The position numbers and the translations under genes are program-made. Of a stretch of DNA of 64,000 nucleotides, positions 8,545 to 16,332 are shown piece by piece. The notes under the pieces were generated by a model that saw nothing but the letters and a program-made list of their open reading frames with translations, was not told the DNA's origin and ran no database searches. Origin of the DNA: Streptomyces sp. NBC_01304 (GTDB lineage Bacteria > Actinomycetota > Actinomycetes > Streptomycetales > Streptomycetaceae). The stretch is from the NCBI RefSeq assembly GCF_035975855.1, contig NZ_CP109055.1, forward strand, positions 4,216,001 through 4,280,000, written 5' to 3'. The stretch's first letter is position 1, and the number at the start of each line of letters is the position of its first letter.

Positions 8545-9186
8545 GTGACAGCCACCGAGCAGACCGAGGCAGCGCGCCCGCGAGGCACGCGTCTGCCGCG
8601 CCGGGCCCGCCGCAATCAACTTCTCGGCGCGGCACAGGAGGTCTTTGTCGCCCAGGGGTACCACTCCGCGGCGATGGACGACATCGCCGAGCGGGCCGGC
8701 GTCAGCAAGCCGGTGCTCTACCAGCACTTCCCGGGCAAGCTCGACCTCTATCTCGCGCTGCTCGACCAGCACTGCGACGCGCTGCTCCAGGCGGTCCGCG
8801 CGGCGCTCGCGTCGACGTCCGACAACAAGCTGCGCGTGGCCGCGACGATGGACGCGTACTTCACGTACGTCCAGGACGAGGGCGGCGCGTTCCGCCTGGT
8901 CTTCGAGTCCGACCTGACGAACGAGCCCGCGGTCCGCGAGCGCGTCGAGAAGGTCACCCTGGAGTGCGCGGAGGCGATCTCCGAGGTCATCGCCGAGGAC
9001 ACCGGCCTGTCCAAGGACGAGTCGATGCTCCTGGCCGTCGGCCTCGGCGGCTTCTCCCAGGTGGTCGCGCGCTACTGGCTGGCCAGCGGCAGCCAGGTCG
9101 ACCGCGACAAGGCCGTCCAGCTGCTGACCTCACTGGCCTGGCGCGGCATCGCGGGCTTCCCGCTGCACGCGTCCGAACAGAACTGA
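8545..9186 (+). CDS. TetR/AcrR family transcriptional regulator
   Basis: 213 residues from the GTG at 8545, which follows GGGAGG at good spacing; a longer frame back to 8413 lacks an RBS. The N-terminal helix-turn-helix is clear: RRNQLLGAAQEVFVAQGYHSAAMDDIAERAGVSKPVLYQHFPGKLDLYLALL, with the second and third helices typical of TetR. The C-terminal ligand domain is all-helical. It is followed by a DUF3107 gene, an arrangement I also recall in mycobacteria (Rv3208-Rv3208A). The target genes and ligand are unknown; autoregulation is plausible because the upstream region holds its own promoter space. Confidence 0.9.
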   Translation: MTATEQTEAARPRGTRLPRRARRNQLLGAAQEVFVAQGYHSAAMDDIAERAGVSKPVLYQHFPGKLDLYLALLDQHCDALLQAVRAALASTSDNKLRVAATMDAYFTYVQDEGGAFRLVFESDLTNEPAVRERVEKVTLECAEAISEVIAEDTGLSKDESMLLAVGLGGFSQVVARYWLASGSQVDRDKAVQLLTSLAWRGIAGFPLHASEQN

Positions 9187-9342
9187 GACCCGCGCGGGCC
9201 GCAAAGGATGCGAAGTATTCCGGCCCGCTGTTCGCTGCCAGCGTGCAGCGTCACGGACTTTCCCGTCCCCTCACCGGGCTAATGTGTGCGGAGTACGGCG
9301 CGGCAGTTCGCGCACATGACTGAACGTCGGAGGGACATAGCC

Positions 9343-9570
9343 GTGGAGGTCAAGATCGGCGTGCAGCACGCGCCCCGCGAGATCGTTCTGGAGAGCGGTC
9401 AGACCGCCGAGGAAGTCGAGAAGGCGGTGGCCGAGGCGCTGAGCGGAAAGTCTCAGCTGCTCTCCCTCAAGGACGACCACGGCCGCAAGGTCCTGGTTCC
9501 GTCGGACCGCCTCGCGTATGTCGAGCTCGGCGAGCCGACCGCACGCAAGGTGGGCTTCAGCGCCCTCTAG
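9343..9570 (+). CDS. DUF3107 small protein
   Basis: 75 residues from the GTG at 9343, placed 8 nt after CGGAGGG; the ATG at 9316 has no RBS. The sequence VEVKIGVQHAPREIVLE at the start and KVLVPSDRLAYVELGEP near the end are typical of DUF3107 proteins (TB9.4-like in mycobacteria, from memory). It is predicted to be a small beta-rich cytoplasmic protein of unknown function. It is the second gene after the TetR regulator and is closed by a strong terminator. Confidence 0.85.
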   Translation: MEVKIGVQHAPREIVLESGQTAEEVEKAVAEALSGKSQLLSLKDDHGRKVLVPSDRLAYVELGEPTARKVGFSAL

Positions 9571-9596
9571 AGCGGACGCTGGAACAGCAGACATAA

Positions 9597-9637
9597 AAGG
9601 GTGTGGCCCGGTGGTTCAACCACCGGGCCACACCCTT
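9597..9637 (+). terminator. Strong intrinsic terminator after DUF3107 gene
   Basis: An 18-bp perfect stem (9597-9614 with 9620-9637) and a TTCAA loop, 26 bp downstream of the stop codon. Confidence 0.85.
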
Positions 9638-9746
9638 ATGTTCACTTCTTTGTTCACCTGCGACCGGGCGTACGGAGGATTGCATTCCGGCCGCTTCGGG
9701 TAGGACCGGCTACGACCGATTTGCACCTAGCCGCGCGGGAGGACTC

Positions 9747-10028
9747 ATGATCTTGGAAGCTCTCGGCTCCGCCCTGCTCGGTCTGGCCTTGGCCTGGACC
9801 GCGGCCCAGCGGCTGCCGCACCGGCTGCCGTCCCGCAATCTGGTGCTCGCGACGGGCGTCGCGGGCGCCCTGTTCGGCGCCTTCATCACGCACTCGGCGC
9901 TCGGCCCGGACCACACACTGGGCACCCTGGCCGGCGCGGTCGTTCTGTCGGGGGCCCTTCTCTCGCTGCTCCTGCGCCCGGACGGCCGACTCCGCCGCTC
10001 AGCCAAGATCAGCCCTTCCGGCGTCTAG
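9747..10028 (+). CDS. Small membrane protein (93 aa)
   Basis: 93 residues from the ATG at 9747, preceded by GGGAGGAC. It has three hydrophobic stretches: MILEALGSALLGLALAWTAA, LVLATGVAGALFGAFITHSA and LAGAVVLSGALLSLLL. A basic C-terminal tail ends in AKISPSGV. The last codons lie inside an intergenic repeat (SPSGV corresponds to the CCTTCCGGCGTC unit), so the original stop may have been replaced by repeat sequence. The function is unknown. The open frame upstream of 9747 reads through the terminator and is not coding. Confidence 0.65.
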   Translation: MILEALGSALLGLALAWTAAQRLPHRLPSRNLVLATGVAGALFGAFITHSALGPDHTLGTLAGAVVLSGALLSLLLRPDGRLRRSAKISPSGV

Positions 10029-10122
10029 CAGCCTCTCCGGAGTTCGGCCAAGCCCCTCCGGAGTTCGGCCGAAATCAGCCGCTCCGGCGTTTGAGGAGCG
10101 GGGGTCCGGGGGCAGCGCCCCC
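10009..10122. repeat. Streptomyces-type intergenic repeat with hairpin
   Basis: Variant copies of the CAGCCcnTCCGGCGTTTGAGGA repeat (10009-10027 and 10074-10096), a 15-bp direct repeat (10035-10049 and 10056-10070, 21-bp period), and a GGGGGC-AGC-GCCCCC hairpin (10108-10122). It lies between convergent genes and probably terminates both transcripts. Confidence 0.65.
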
Positions 10123-10162
10123 GTGACCTCGGCCCAAGACGACCCGCACCATGAGCGGAGCT

Positions 10163-10909
10163 CTACGCGGCCAGCCCCAACGCAGCCATGCGCTTGGTGT
10201 GCGCCTCGGTGATCCGCGAGAACATCCGGCCCACCTCGGCCAGGTCGAACCCGTCGGCCACGCCCCCGACCAGCATGGTCGACAGCGCGTCCCGGTCCGC
10301 GACCACGCGCTGCGACTGCGACAGGGCCTCGCCCATCAGGCGCCGGGCCCACAGCGCGAGCCGGCCGCCGACGCGCGGGTCCGCGTCGATGGCGGCGCGC
10401 ACCTTCTCGATGGCGAAGCTGGCGTGGCCCGTGTCGTCGAGGACGGCGAGCACCAGCTTGCGGCTGTCGGAGTCGAGGCGGGCCGCGACCTCGCGGTAGA
10501 AGTCGCTCGCGATCGAGTCGCCGACATAGGCCTTGACCAGGCCCTCCAGCCAGTCCGACGGCGCGGTCTGCTTGTGGAAGCCGTCGAGGGCGGCCACGAA
10601 GGGCTCCATCGCCTGGGTCGGGTCCACGCCGATCGCCGCGAGCCGCTCGCTGAGCTGCTCGAAGTGGTGGAACTCGGCGGACGCCATCTTGGCCAGCTCC
10701 GCCTTGTCGGCCAGCGTCGGCGCGAGCTTCGCGTCCTCCGCGAGCCGCTCGAAGGCAGCGAGCTCGCCGTAGGCGAGCGCTCCCAGGAGATCGACGACCG
10801 CGGCCTGGTACTGCGGGTCGGCGGAAGCCTTCGCCCAGTCCTGGGCGGCGATTCCGGTGGGCTCCTCGGCAGTGGCGGCGGTGTCCGTGGCGTTGTCAGG
10901 CGTCTCCAT
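10163..10909 (-). CDS. Ferritin-like diiron-fold protein
   Basis: 248 residues from the ATG at 10909. A much longer frame on this strand is the shadow of the helicase gene. Helices carry the spaced acidic/His residues of a ferritin-like four-helix bundle: GELAAFERL, ASAEFHHFEQL, IASDFYREV and DTGHASFAIEKV. These match the E...ExxH...E...ExxH-type pattern approximately, with SAEFHHFE giving an E-x-x-H. The family is related to tRNA-hydroxylase (MiaE)-like ferritin folds, but no substrate is known. It is divergent from the helicase gene, as I recall for Rv3210c and Rv3211 in mycobacteria. Confidence 0.8.
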   Translation of the reverse strand: METPDNATDTAATAEEPTGIAAQDWAKASADPQYQAAVVDLLGALAYGELAAFERLAEDAKLAPTLADKAELAKMASAEFHHFEQLSERLAAIGVDPTQAMEPFVAALDGFHKQTAPSDWLEGLVKAYVGDSIASDFYREVAARLDSDSRKLVLAVLDDTGHASFAIEKVRAAIDADPRVGGRLALWARRLMGEALSQSQRVVADRDALSTMLVGGVADGFDLAEVGRMFSRITEAHTKRMAALGLAA

Positions 10910-11183
10910 GCAGCGCAGAATAGCCCGCTCGGCGGGTGGCGGAAGTCCCTGGTCAATGCTTGTGACGGCGATGACGTGACCAATTCGGCCGACACGCCTG
11001 CGCGTATCCGGGGTACAGTGGTAATGCGCCCGCTGGGTTGAGGTAGAGGAGCAGTTCTTCTCTATGTGACTCGCGGGCCGCAAGAATGAGGATGCCCGGT
11101 CGGTGGCCCGATCGGCTCCGACCCGACAGCCCTCCCAGGCGGCGTACGACAGTGTGCGTACCACCGGAGGGGACCTCAGCGGC

Positions 11184-11342
11184 ATGAGCGCTCGAGCGAC
11201 GGCAGTGGTCCCGTACCGCCCATTGTGTCTAGAAGCACAGTTTGGGAATGCAGCCTCGCAACTGCGACCGGATGCACTTGGCACGGTCACGACCCCCCGC
11301 GTTCGCCTCGCGCCGCGTCTCACAGAAGAGGCAGCACCCTGA
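11184..11342 (+). CDS. Upstream ORF overlapping the RNA helicase start (52 aa)
   Basis: An ORF of 52 codons with GGAGGGG nine bases before its ATG. Its TGA stop (11340-11342) overlaps the CTG proposed as start of the helicase (CTGA). The peptide begins MSARATAVVPYRPL and ends LTEEAAP; it has no recognisable domain. The arrangement resembles translationally coupled leader ORFs. Coding status is unproven, because the codon bias over 52 codons is not decisive. Confidence 0.4.
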   Translation: MSARATAVVPYRPLCLEAQFGNAASQLRPDALGTVTTPRVRLAPRLTEEAAP

Positions 11343-13165
11343 CTACGTTCCGAGACCTCGGGATCCTTCCCGAGACGGCCGAAGCCCTTGAGGCAGTCGG
11401 CATCACGTCCCCCTTCCCCATCCAGGAGATGACGCTCCCCGTCGCCCTTTCCGGCACGGATGTCATCGGCCAGGCCAAGACCGGCACCGGCAAGACGCTC
11501 GGCTTCGGCCTGCCGCTCCTCGAGCGCGTGACCGTTCCCGCCGACGTCGAGGCCGGCCGCGCGCAGCCCGAGGAGCTCACCGACGCTCCGCAGGCGCTCG
11601 TCGTCGTCCCGACCCGCGAGCTGTGCCAGCAGGTCACCAATGACCTGCAGACCGCCGGCAAGGTGCGCAATGTGCGCGTCCTCGCCATATATGGCGGTCG
11701 CGCTTACGAGCCGCAGGTCGAGGCGCTCAAGAAGGGCATCGACGTCGTCGTCGGTACCCCGGGCCGCCTGCTCGACCTCGCGGGCCAGAAGAAGCTCAAC
11801 CTCAAGCACGTCAAGGCCCTCGTCCTGGACGAGGCCGACGAGATGCTCGACCTGGGCTTCCTGCCCGACGTCGAGAAGATCATGAACATGCTTCCGGCGA
11901 AGCGTCAGACCATGCTGTTCTCGGCCACCATGCCGGGCGCGGTCATCGGCCTCGCGCGTCGCTACATGTCGCAGCCCACGCACATCCGCGCCACCTCGCC
12001 CGACGGCGAGGGCGTGACCGTCGCGAACATCAAGCAGCACGTGTTCCGCGCGCACAACATGGACAAGCCGGAGATGGTCTCCCGCATCCTGCAGGCCGAC
12101 GGCCGCGGGCTCGCGATGATCTTCTGCCGCACCAAGCGCACGGCGGCCGACATCGCCGAGCAGCTCGAGAAGCGCGGCTTCGCCTCCGGCGCGGTCCACG
12201 GCGACCTCGGCCAGGGCGCGCGCGAGCAGGCCCTTCGGGCTTTCCGCAACGGCAAGGTGGACGTCCTCGTCTGCACCGACGTCGCCGCGCGCGGCATCGA
12301 CGTCGAGGGCGTCACGCACGTCATCAACTACCAGTCTCCGGAGGACGAGAAGACGTACCTCCACCGCGTCGGCCGCACCGGCCGCGCGGGCGCCAAGGGC
12401 ATCGCGATCACGCTGGTCGACTGGGACGACATCCCGCGCTGGCAGCTGATCAACAAGGCTCTTGAGCTGGACTTCAACGACCCGGTCGAGACGTACTCCA
12501 GCTCCCCGCACCTGTACGAGGAGCTGAACATCCCGGTCGGCACCAAGGGCACCCTGCCGCGGGCCGAGCGCACCCGCGCCGGTCTGCGGGCCGAGGAGCT
12601 CGAGGACCTGGGCGAGACCGGTGGGCGCGGGGCGCGCGGCGGTCGTGGTGGCTCGCGTCGTGACGCGGCTCCCGTCGTCGAGGAGGAGCGTCCGGCTCGT
12701 ACGCGTACGCCGCGTCAGCGTCGTCGCACGCGGGGCGGGTCCTCGGTGGACGAGGCCGCGGCTTCGACTGCCGCTGTGACTCCGGCTCCGGTTGCCGAGG
12801 AGGCTGCCTCCTCGGAGGAGCCGCGCACGCCGCGTCGTCGCCGGACGCGCAAGGCCGTCGCCGAGGTGGTCGAGGCTCCGGCCGCGGCCGAGGCAGCGGT
12901 GGACACCGCCGAGGGTGAGGCTCCGGCCAAGCCCCGTCGTCGCCGCACCCGCAAGGCTGTCGCCGAGGCGCCGGTCGCCGAAGCCGCGGTCGAGCCTGCG
13001 GCGTCGGAGCCTGCGAAGCCGGTGCGTCGCCGGACGCGGAAGGCTGCCGCCCCTGCTGAGGCTTCGGCCCCGGTCGAGGCTGCGCCTGCCGAGGCTTCGG
13101 AGGGCGAGGCCAAGCCTCGTCGCCGCCGGACGCGCAAGGCTGTTGAGGCTCAGCCCGAGGGCTAG
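11339..13165 (+). CDS. DEAD-box ATP-dependent RNA helicase with Arg-rich tail
   Basis: RNA duplex unwinding; 608 residues from a proposed CTG start at 11339. Motifs in order: Q-motif region FPIQEMTLP, I AKTGTGKT, Ia PTRELCQQ, GTPGRL, II DEAD, III SAT, VI HRVGRTGRAG. The RecA-like core ends near residue 400. The remainder is an Ala/Pro/Glu/Arg-rich disordered tail with four copies of an RRRTRKA motif, likely an RNA-binding extension. No ATG or GTG with an RBS lies in frame near the core; CTG at 11339 has GAAGAGG seven bases before it. A GTG at 11225 would add 38 residues but has no RBS. Equivalent to RhlE-type helicases such as Rv3211 (from memory). Confidence 0.92.
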   Translation: MTTFRDLGILPETAEALEAVGITSPFPIQEMTLPVALSGTDVIGQAKTGTGKTLGFGLPLLERVTVPADVEAGRAQPEELTDAPQALVVVPTRELCQQVTNDLQTAGKVRNVRVLAIYGGRAYEPQVEALKKGIDVVVGTPGRLLDLAGQKKLNLKHVKALVLDEADEMLDLGFLPDVEKIMNMLPAKRQTMLFSATMPGAVIGLARRYMSQPTHIRATSPDGEGVTVANIKQHVFRAHNMDKPEMVSRILQADGRGLAMIFCRTKRTAADIAEQLEKRGFASGAVHGDLGQGAREQALRAFRNGKVDVLVCTDVAARGIDVEGVTHVINYQSPEDEKTYLHRVGRTGRAGAKGIAITLVDWDDIPRWQLINKALELDFNDPVETYSSSPHLYEELNIPVGTKGTLPRAERTRAGLRAEELEDLGETGGRGARGGRGGSRRDAAPVVEEERPARTRTPRQRRRTRGGSSVDEAAASTAAVTPAPVAEEAASSEEPRTPRRRRTRKAVAEVVEAPAAAEAAVDTAEGEAPAKPRRRRTRKAVAEAPVAEAAVEPAASEPAKPVRRRTRKAAAPAEASAPVEAAPAEASEGEAKPRRRRTRKAVEAQPEG

Positions 13166-13181
13166 TAGCCAGCTGTTCTGC

Positions 13182-13226
13182 CTGATGGCCCGTTTCCCCT
13201 GGTGGGGGCGGGCCATCAGTCTTTTT
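13182..13226 (+). terminator. Intrinsic terminator of the helicase gene
   Basis: An 11-bp stem (CTGATGGCCCG 13182-13192 with 13209-13219) followed by TCTTTTT. Confidence 0.85.
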
Positions 13227-13374
13227 CCCCGCCCCGCCCCTTCCCGAAATCCTGCGGAGCCTTCCGCCCTGCGGGCGGTGTCCTCAAACGCCGGACGGGC
13301 TGATTGATCGAGGCCGAGCTCGATGAATCAGCCCGTCCGGCGCTTGAGGACTTTCGGGAAGGGGCGGGGCGGGG
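13227..13374. repeat. Nested palindromic intergenic repeat, copy 1
   Basis: Outer arms of 23 bp are perfect (13227-13249 with 13352-13374; core CCCCTTCCCGAAA). Inner arms of 25 bp have one mismatch (13281-13305 with 13326-13350; core CGCCGGACGGGCTGA). The whole could fold into a long cruciform or hairpin. The same two modules recur at 32.8, 34.9 and 42.5 kb. Confidence 0.85.
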
Positions 13375-13397
13375 AAATCAAACGTTAGCCTCAACCC

Positions 13398-14240
13398 ATG
13401 AGCAGGCCGCCCACCTTCACACCCCCGCCCGGCACGCGTGCCTACCGCATGCGCACCCCGCGAGGGGAGTTCGCCGCCCTGGACGCATGCCCAGACACCC
13501 CGAAGGGGACCGTCCTCCTCCTGCCCGGCTACACCGGCAGCAAGGAAGACTTCATCGCCCTGCTCACCCCCTTCGCGAAAGCGGGCTACCGCGCGATCGC
13601 CGTGGACGGCAGGGGCCAGTACGAGTCCGAGGGTCCGGCCGACGACCAAGCACCGTACGCCCAGGCCGAGTTGGCCCAGGACGTGCTGGCGCAGGCGGGG
13701 ACGCTGCAGGGGCCCCTGCACCTGCTCGGCCACTCCCTGGGCGGGCTCATCGCCCGCGCGGCCGTCCTGCGGGACAGGGCCCCCTTCGCCTCGCTGACCC
13801 TGATCTCCTCGGGGCCCGCGGCCATCTCCCCCTCCCAGCAGGAGCGCGTGAAGCTCCTCGGCGACGCGCTGTCCGTGATGGACATGGCCCAGGTCTGGGA
13901 CGCGATCCAGGCAATGGAAGGGGCCGCCGCCCCGGAGGACACCGACACCGATGACGCCCTGAGGGAACGCTGGCTGCGCAACAGCCCGGCCCAACTCACC
14001 GCCACCGGGGCCCAGTTGAGGACCGAGCCGGACCGGGTCGCCGAGCTCGCCGCCCTGCCGCTGCCCAAGCACGTCCTGTCGGGGCAGCAGGACGACACCT
14101 GGCCGGTGCCGCTCCTCGACGAGATGGCCGTACGGCTCACCGCCCGCCGGAGCGTGATCGCGGGGGCCGACCACTCCCCCAACACCGACCGGCCCGAGGA
14201 GACGGCGGCGGCCCTCATCGCCTTCTGGGACGCCCAGTAA
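13398..14240 (+). CDS. Alpha/beta-fold hydrolase
   Basis: 280 residues. Core elements: LLLPGYTGSKEDF near the oxyanion hole, nucleophile elbow GHSLGG with Ser, Asp in SGQQDDTWP and His in GADHSPNTDRP near the C-terminus. No signal peptide. It starts at the ATG at 13398, immediately after the repeat. It converges with the NYN-domain gene with only 6 bp between the stops. Probably a cytoplasmic esterase or lipase-like enzyme; substrate unknown. Confidence 0.88.
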   Translation: MSRPPTFTPPPGTRAYRMRTPRGEFAALDACPDTPKGTVLLLPGYTGSKEDFIALLTPFAKAGYRAIAVDGRGQYESEGPADDQAPYAQAELAQDVLAQAGTLQGPLHLLGHSLGGLIARAAVLRDRAPFASLTLISSGPAAISPSQQERVKLLGDALSVMDMAQVWDAIQAMEGAAAPEDTDTDDALRERWLRNSPAQLTATGAQLRTEPDRVAELAALPLPKHVLSGQQDDTWPVPLLDEMAVRLTARRSVIAGADHSPNTDRPEETAAALIAFWDAQ

Positions 14241-14246
14241 CGACGC

Positions 14247-15170
14247 TCAGTAACGCGCCTGCAGGTGCTCCCAGAACCCGTCCCGCAGCGCCCGCCGCAG
14301 ATCCGCCTGCCCGCGCAGCGAGTACTGCAGCAGTCCCTCCGCCTCGACGAGGAGCTCCTGGTCCACCGGCCCGGGGAGGTAGGGGTGCCCGGGCAGCAGT
14401 TCGCTCAGCGCGTCCTGGCCGCGCGCCGCGAGCCAGGTCGCGGCGAGCTGGGCGCCGACGAAGCGCACGGCTTCGCGGGTGGGGCGGGTGGGGCTCGGCT
14501 CGAACGTCGTGACCGTGCGGCGTGAGACGTACGGCTTGAAGAAGTCCAGGTCGAAGGTGCGCTGACTGTCGACCTCCCAGAGCAGCGGCTCGGCCTGGTT
14601 GCGGCCGTCCGGGGCCTCGATGCCCCACAGGTGGACGCGCGCGCCGTACCCCTGGGCGGCCTCGACCGCGGAGACCAGGTCCTCGTCGCCGCCGATCAGG
14701 GCCGCGTCGCTGATCGCGCGGTGCCGGGCCAGGGACTCCAGGTCCGTGCGGATCAGGGAGTCGACGCCCTTCTGCTGGTTGCTGGCGTTGAGGTTGCCCA
14801 GGCGGACCTTGACGTCGGGGAGCTCGGCGATGGACTGCTGCTCGGGGGTGTGGATGCGCCTGCGGGCACCGTCGTACCAGTAGACGCGCAGCAGCCGGCT
14901 GTCCGCGAAGATCGTGCGGGCCTTGTCGATGAGGGCGTCGATCAGGCCCTCGGCGTCTAGGTCGAAGGCCCGGCGGTCCTCCGTGCCGGTGGCGAGGCGC
15001 CCGGCGGCCGCGTACAGATAGCCGGCGTCGACGAAGATCGCGTGCGTCGACGGGGTCTTGGCGACCTCCGCGAGCATCCGCTGCAGCAGCGCATTGGTCT
15101 GATCGATTCGGGCACCGAGGGACTCGAGTCCGCCAGGAGTGTCACTCGAGGCCGGGTCGTCATCTTCCAT
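14247..15170 (-). CDS. NYN-domain (PIN-like) putative ribonuclease
   Basis: 307 residues from the ATG at 15170 (a TTG at 15209 would add 13). Residues about 40-210 form the NYN fold: IFVDAGYLYAAAG with the first catalytic Asp, RLLRVYWYDGARRR, QKGVDSLIRTDLESLARH and ALIGGDEDLVSAVEAAQGYG with the Gly-Gly-Asp-Glu-Asp acidic cluster. NYN/LabA-like proteins are metal-dependent RNases in several bacteria; the activity here is inferred. The C-terminal ~90 residues (after the VTTFEPSP segment) form a separate helical region. No RBS stands out before either start. Confidence 0.85.
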   Translation of the reverse strand: MEDDDPASSDTPGGLESLGARIDQTNALLQRMLAEVAKTPSTHAIFVDAGYLYAAAGRLATGTEDRRAFDLDAEGLIDALIDKARTIFADSRLLRVYWYDGARRRIHTPEQQSIAELPDVKVRLGNLNASNQQKGVDSLIRTDLESLARHRAISDAALIGGDEDLVSAVEAAQGYGARVHLWGIEAPDGRNQAEPLLWEVDSQRTFDLDFFKPYVSRRTVTTFEPSPTRPTREAVRFVGAQLAATWLAARGQDALSELLPGHPYLPGPVDQELLVEAEGLLQYSLRGQADLRRALRDGFWEHLQARY

Positions 15171-15232
15171 AGGGCACCCATTGTCCCGGCGGTCACGCGG
15201 TGAACACAAACGGTCGCGCTACTCGTGAGTAG

Positions 15233-15264
15233 TTAGGCTGAAAAAAGATTTCCTTAGCTTAGGG
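15233..15264 (+). promoter_or_regulatory. A/T-rich site with TTAGG half-sites (possible iron-box remnant)
   Basis: An unusually A/T-rich stretch with TTAGGCT (15233-15239) and TTAGCTTAGG (15254-15263). These resemble half-sites of the DmdR/IdeR iron box (consensus TTAGGTTAGGCTAACCTAA), but no full palindrome is present. It lies about 105 bp upstream of the 50-residue protein gene. Confidence 0.25.
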
Positions 15265-15368
15265 AATGTTTGTAGGGTGCATCTCGTTGGACAGATCAGT
15301 ACGGCACCACGTACCGCACTCGCACCAACAGTTCTCCAGCAGGAGGATCAGACGAAGGGAGAAGCCTC

Positions 15369-15521
15369 ATGCGCTTCGAAATCATGCGCCTGGACGACGT
15401 CGACGGCACCGCCGTGGACACCACCGTCGTGGACGCCGCCTCCGTCAACCGGATCGTGCAGCAGGCCGCCGCAATCGGCCAGCGCATCCTGATTCGGCCG
15501 GCCGACAGCTCGGCTTCATAA
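15369..15521 (+). CDS. Conserved small protein (50 aa)
   Basis: A 50-residue ORF with a good RBS (AAGGGAG, 8 nt) and its own terminator, which strongly supports a real gene. It begins MRFEIMRLDDVDGTAV and ends with RILIRPADSSAS. The middle helix ASVNRIVQQAAAIGQ is amphipathic. I recall near-identical small proteins throughout Streptomyces, but no function is established. It is not membrane-bound and has no Cys. It stands alone between divergent NYN and convergent marC genes. Confidence 0.75.
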   Translation: MRFEIMRLDDVDGTAVDTTVVDAASVNRIVQQAAAIGQRILIRPADSSAS

Positions 15522-15537
15522 CGCGTACGCAGCAGCG

Positions 15538-15571
15538 CGCCCCCGTACCCAGCGAGGTACGGGGGCGTTTT
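15538..15571 (+). terminator. Intrinsic terminator of the 50-aa protein gene
   Basis: A 12-bp perfect stem (15538-15549 with 15556-15567), a CAGCGA loop and a short T-run. Confidence 0.85.
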
Positions 15572-15618
15572 GTGTTCTGTACGTCAGCGGGCGCCAAGTG
15601 CCGCGGCCGGTCGCGGCG

Positions 15619-16224
15619 CTAGCTGCCCTGGATCACCTGGGTGACACCGTTGATGATCTGCTGCACCGCGATCGCGGAGAGCATCATGCCCGCGAGCCGC
15701 GTCACCAGGACCACGCCGCTGTCCTTGATCACGCGGATGATCAGCAGCGAGTAGCGCATGACCACCCAGAGCACGACGTGCATGGCCACGATCGCGGCCC
15801 AGACCGACACCTGGCCCTTGGCCCCGTCGGCGTTCTGCACGGCCAGGATGACCGAGACGATCGCTCCCGGGCCCGCGAGCAGGGGCATGCCGAGCGGAAC
15901 CAGGGCGACGTTCACGTCCTTGGTCTGCTTCGGCTCGTCGGTCTTGCCGGTCAGCAGATCGAGCGCGATCAGGAGCAGCAGCAGACCGCCCGCGATCATG
16001 AGCGCGGGCACGGAGACATGCAGATAGTCGAGGATCTGATGCCCGACCAGCCCGAAGACGGCGATGACGCCGAAGGCGACACAGACCGCCTGGAAGGCCA
16101 TCTTCCGCTGCACTGCGGCGGGGCGGCCCGCGGTCAGCGCGAGGAAGATCGGGGTGACCCCAGGGGGGTCCATGATCACAAATAGGGTGAGAAAGAGGGA
16201 TCCGAAGACGGCAGCGTCGAACAC
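15619..16224 (-). CDS. MarC family integral membrane protein
   Basis: 201 residues from the GTG at 16224 (starting VFDAAVFGSLFLTLF), the usual length of MarC proteins. Six hydrophobic helices are seen. Family signatures are FVIMDPPGVTPIFLALT in the first helix pair and VPLGMPLLAGPGAIVSVIL in the second repeat half; they reflect the two-fold internal repeat of MarC/UPF0056. The function of the family is unresolved despite the historical multiple-antibiotic-resistance name. The frame extending upstream to 16290 lacks a start with RBS. Confidence 0.9.
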   Translation of the reverse strand: MFDAAVFGSLFLTLFVIMDPPGVTPIFLALTAGRPAAVQRKMAFQAVCVAFGVIAVFGLVGHQILDYLHVSVPALMIAGGLLLLLIALDLLTGKTDEPKQTKDVNVALVPLGMPLLAGPGAIVSVILAVQNADGAKGQVSVWAAIVAMHVVLWVVMRYSLLIIRVIKDSGVVLVTRLAGMMLSAIAVQQIINGVTQVIQGS

Positions 16225-16332
16225 AGTAGGCCTTGCATGAGATGAGAAACGTTGTGGGCAGGCGTGCCGCAGGGCGGCACGGGTGGGCACAACCTTGGGT
16301 GCCGGACACCGGAAGAGTTGGGCCGAGCAGGA

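Noticed and set aside
10163..13216. 1017-codon open frame on the minus strand across the helicase gene
   Set aside because: It is the antisense shadow of the GC-rich helicase gene; only the 10163-10909 portion (ferritin-like protein) has its own start and family features.
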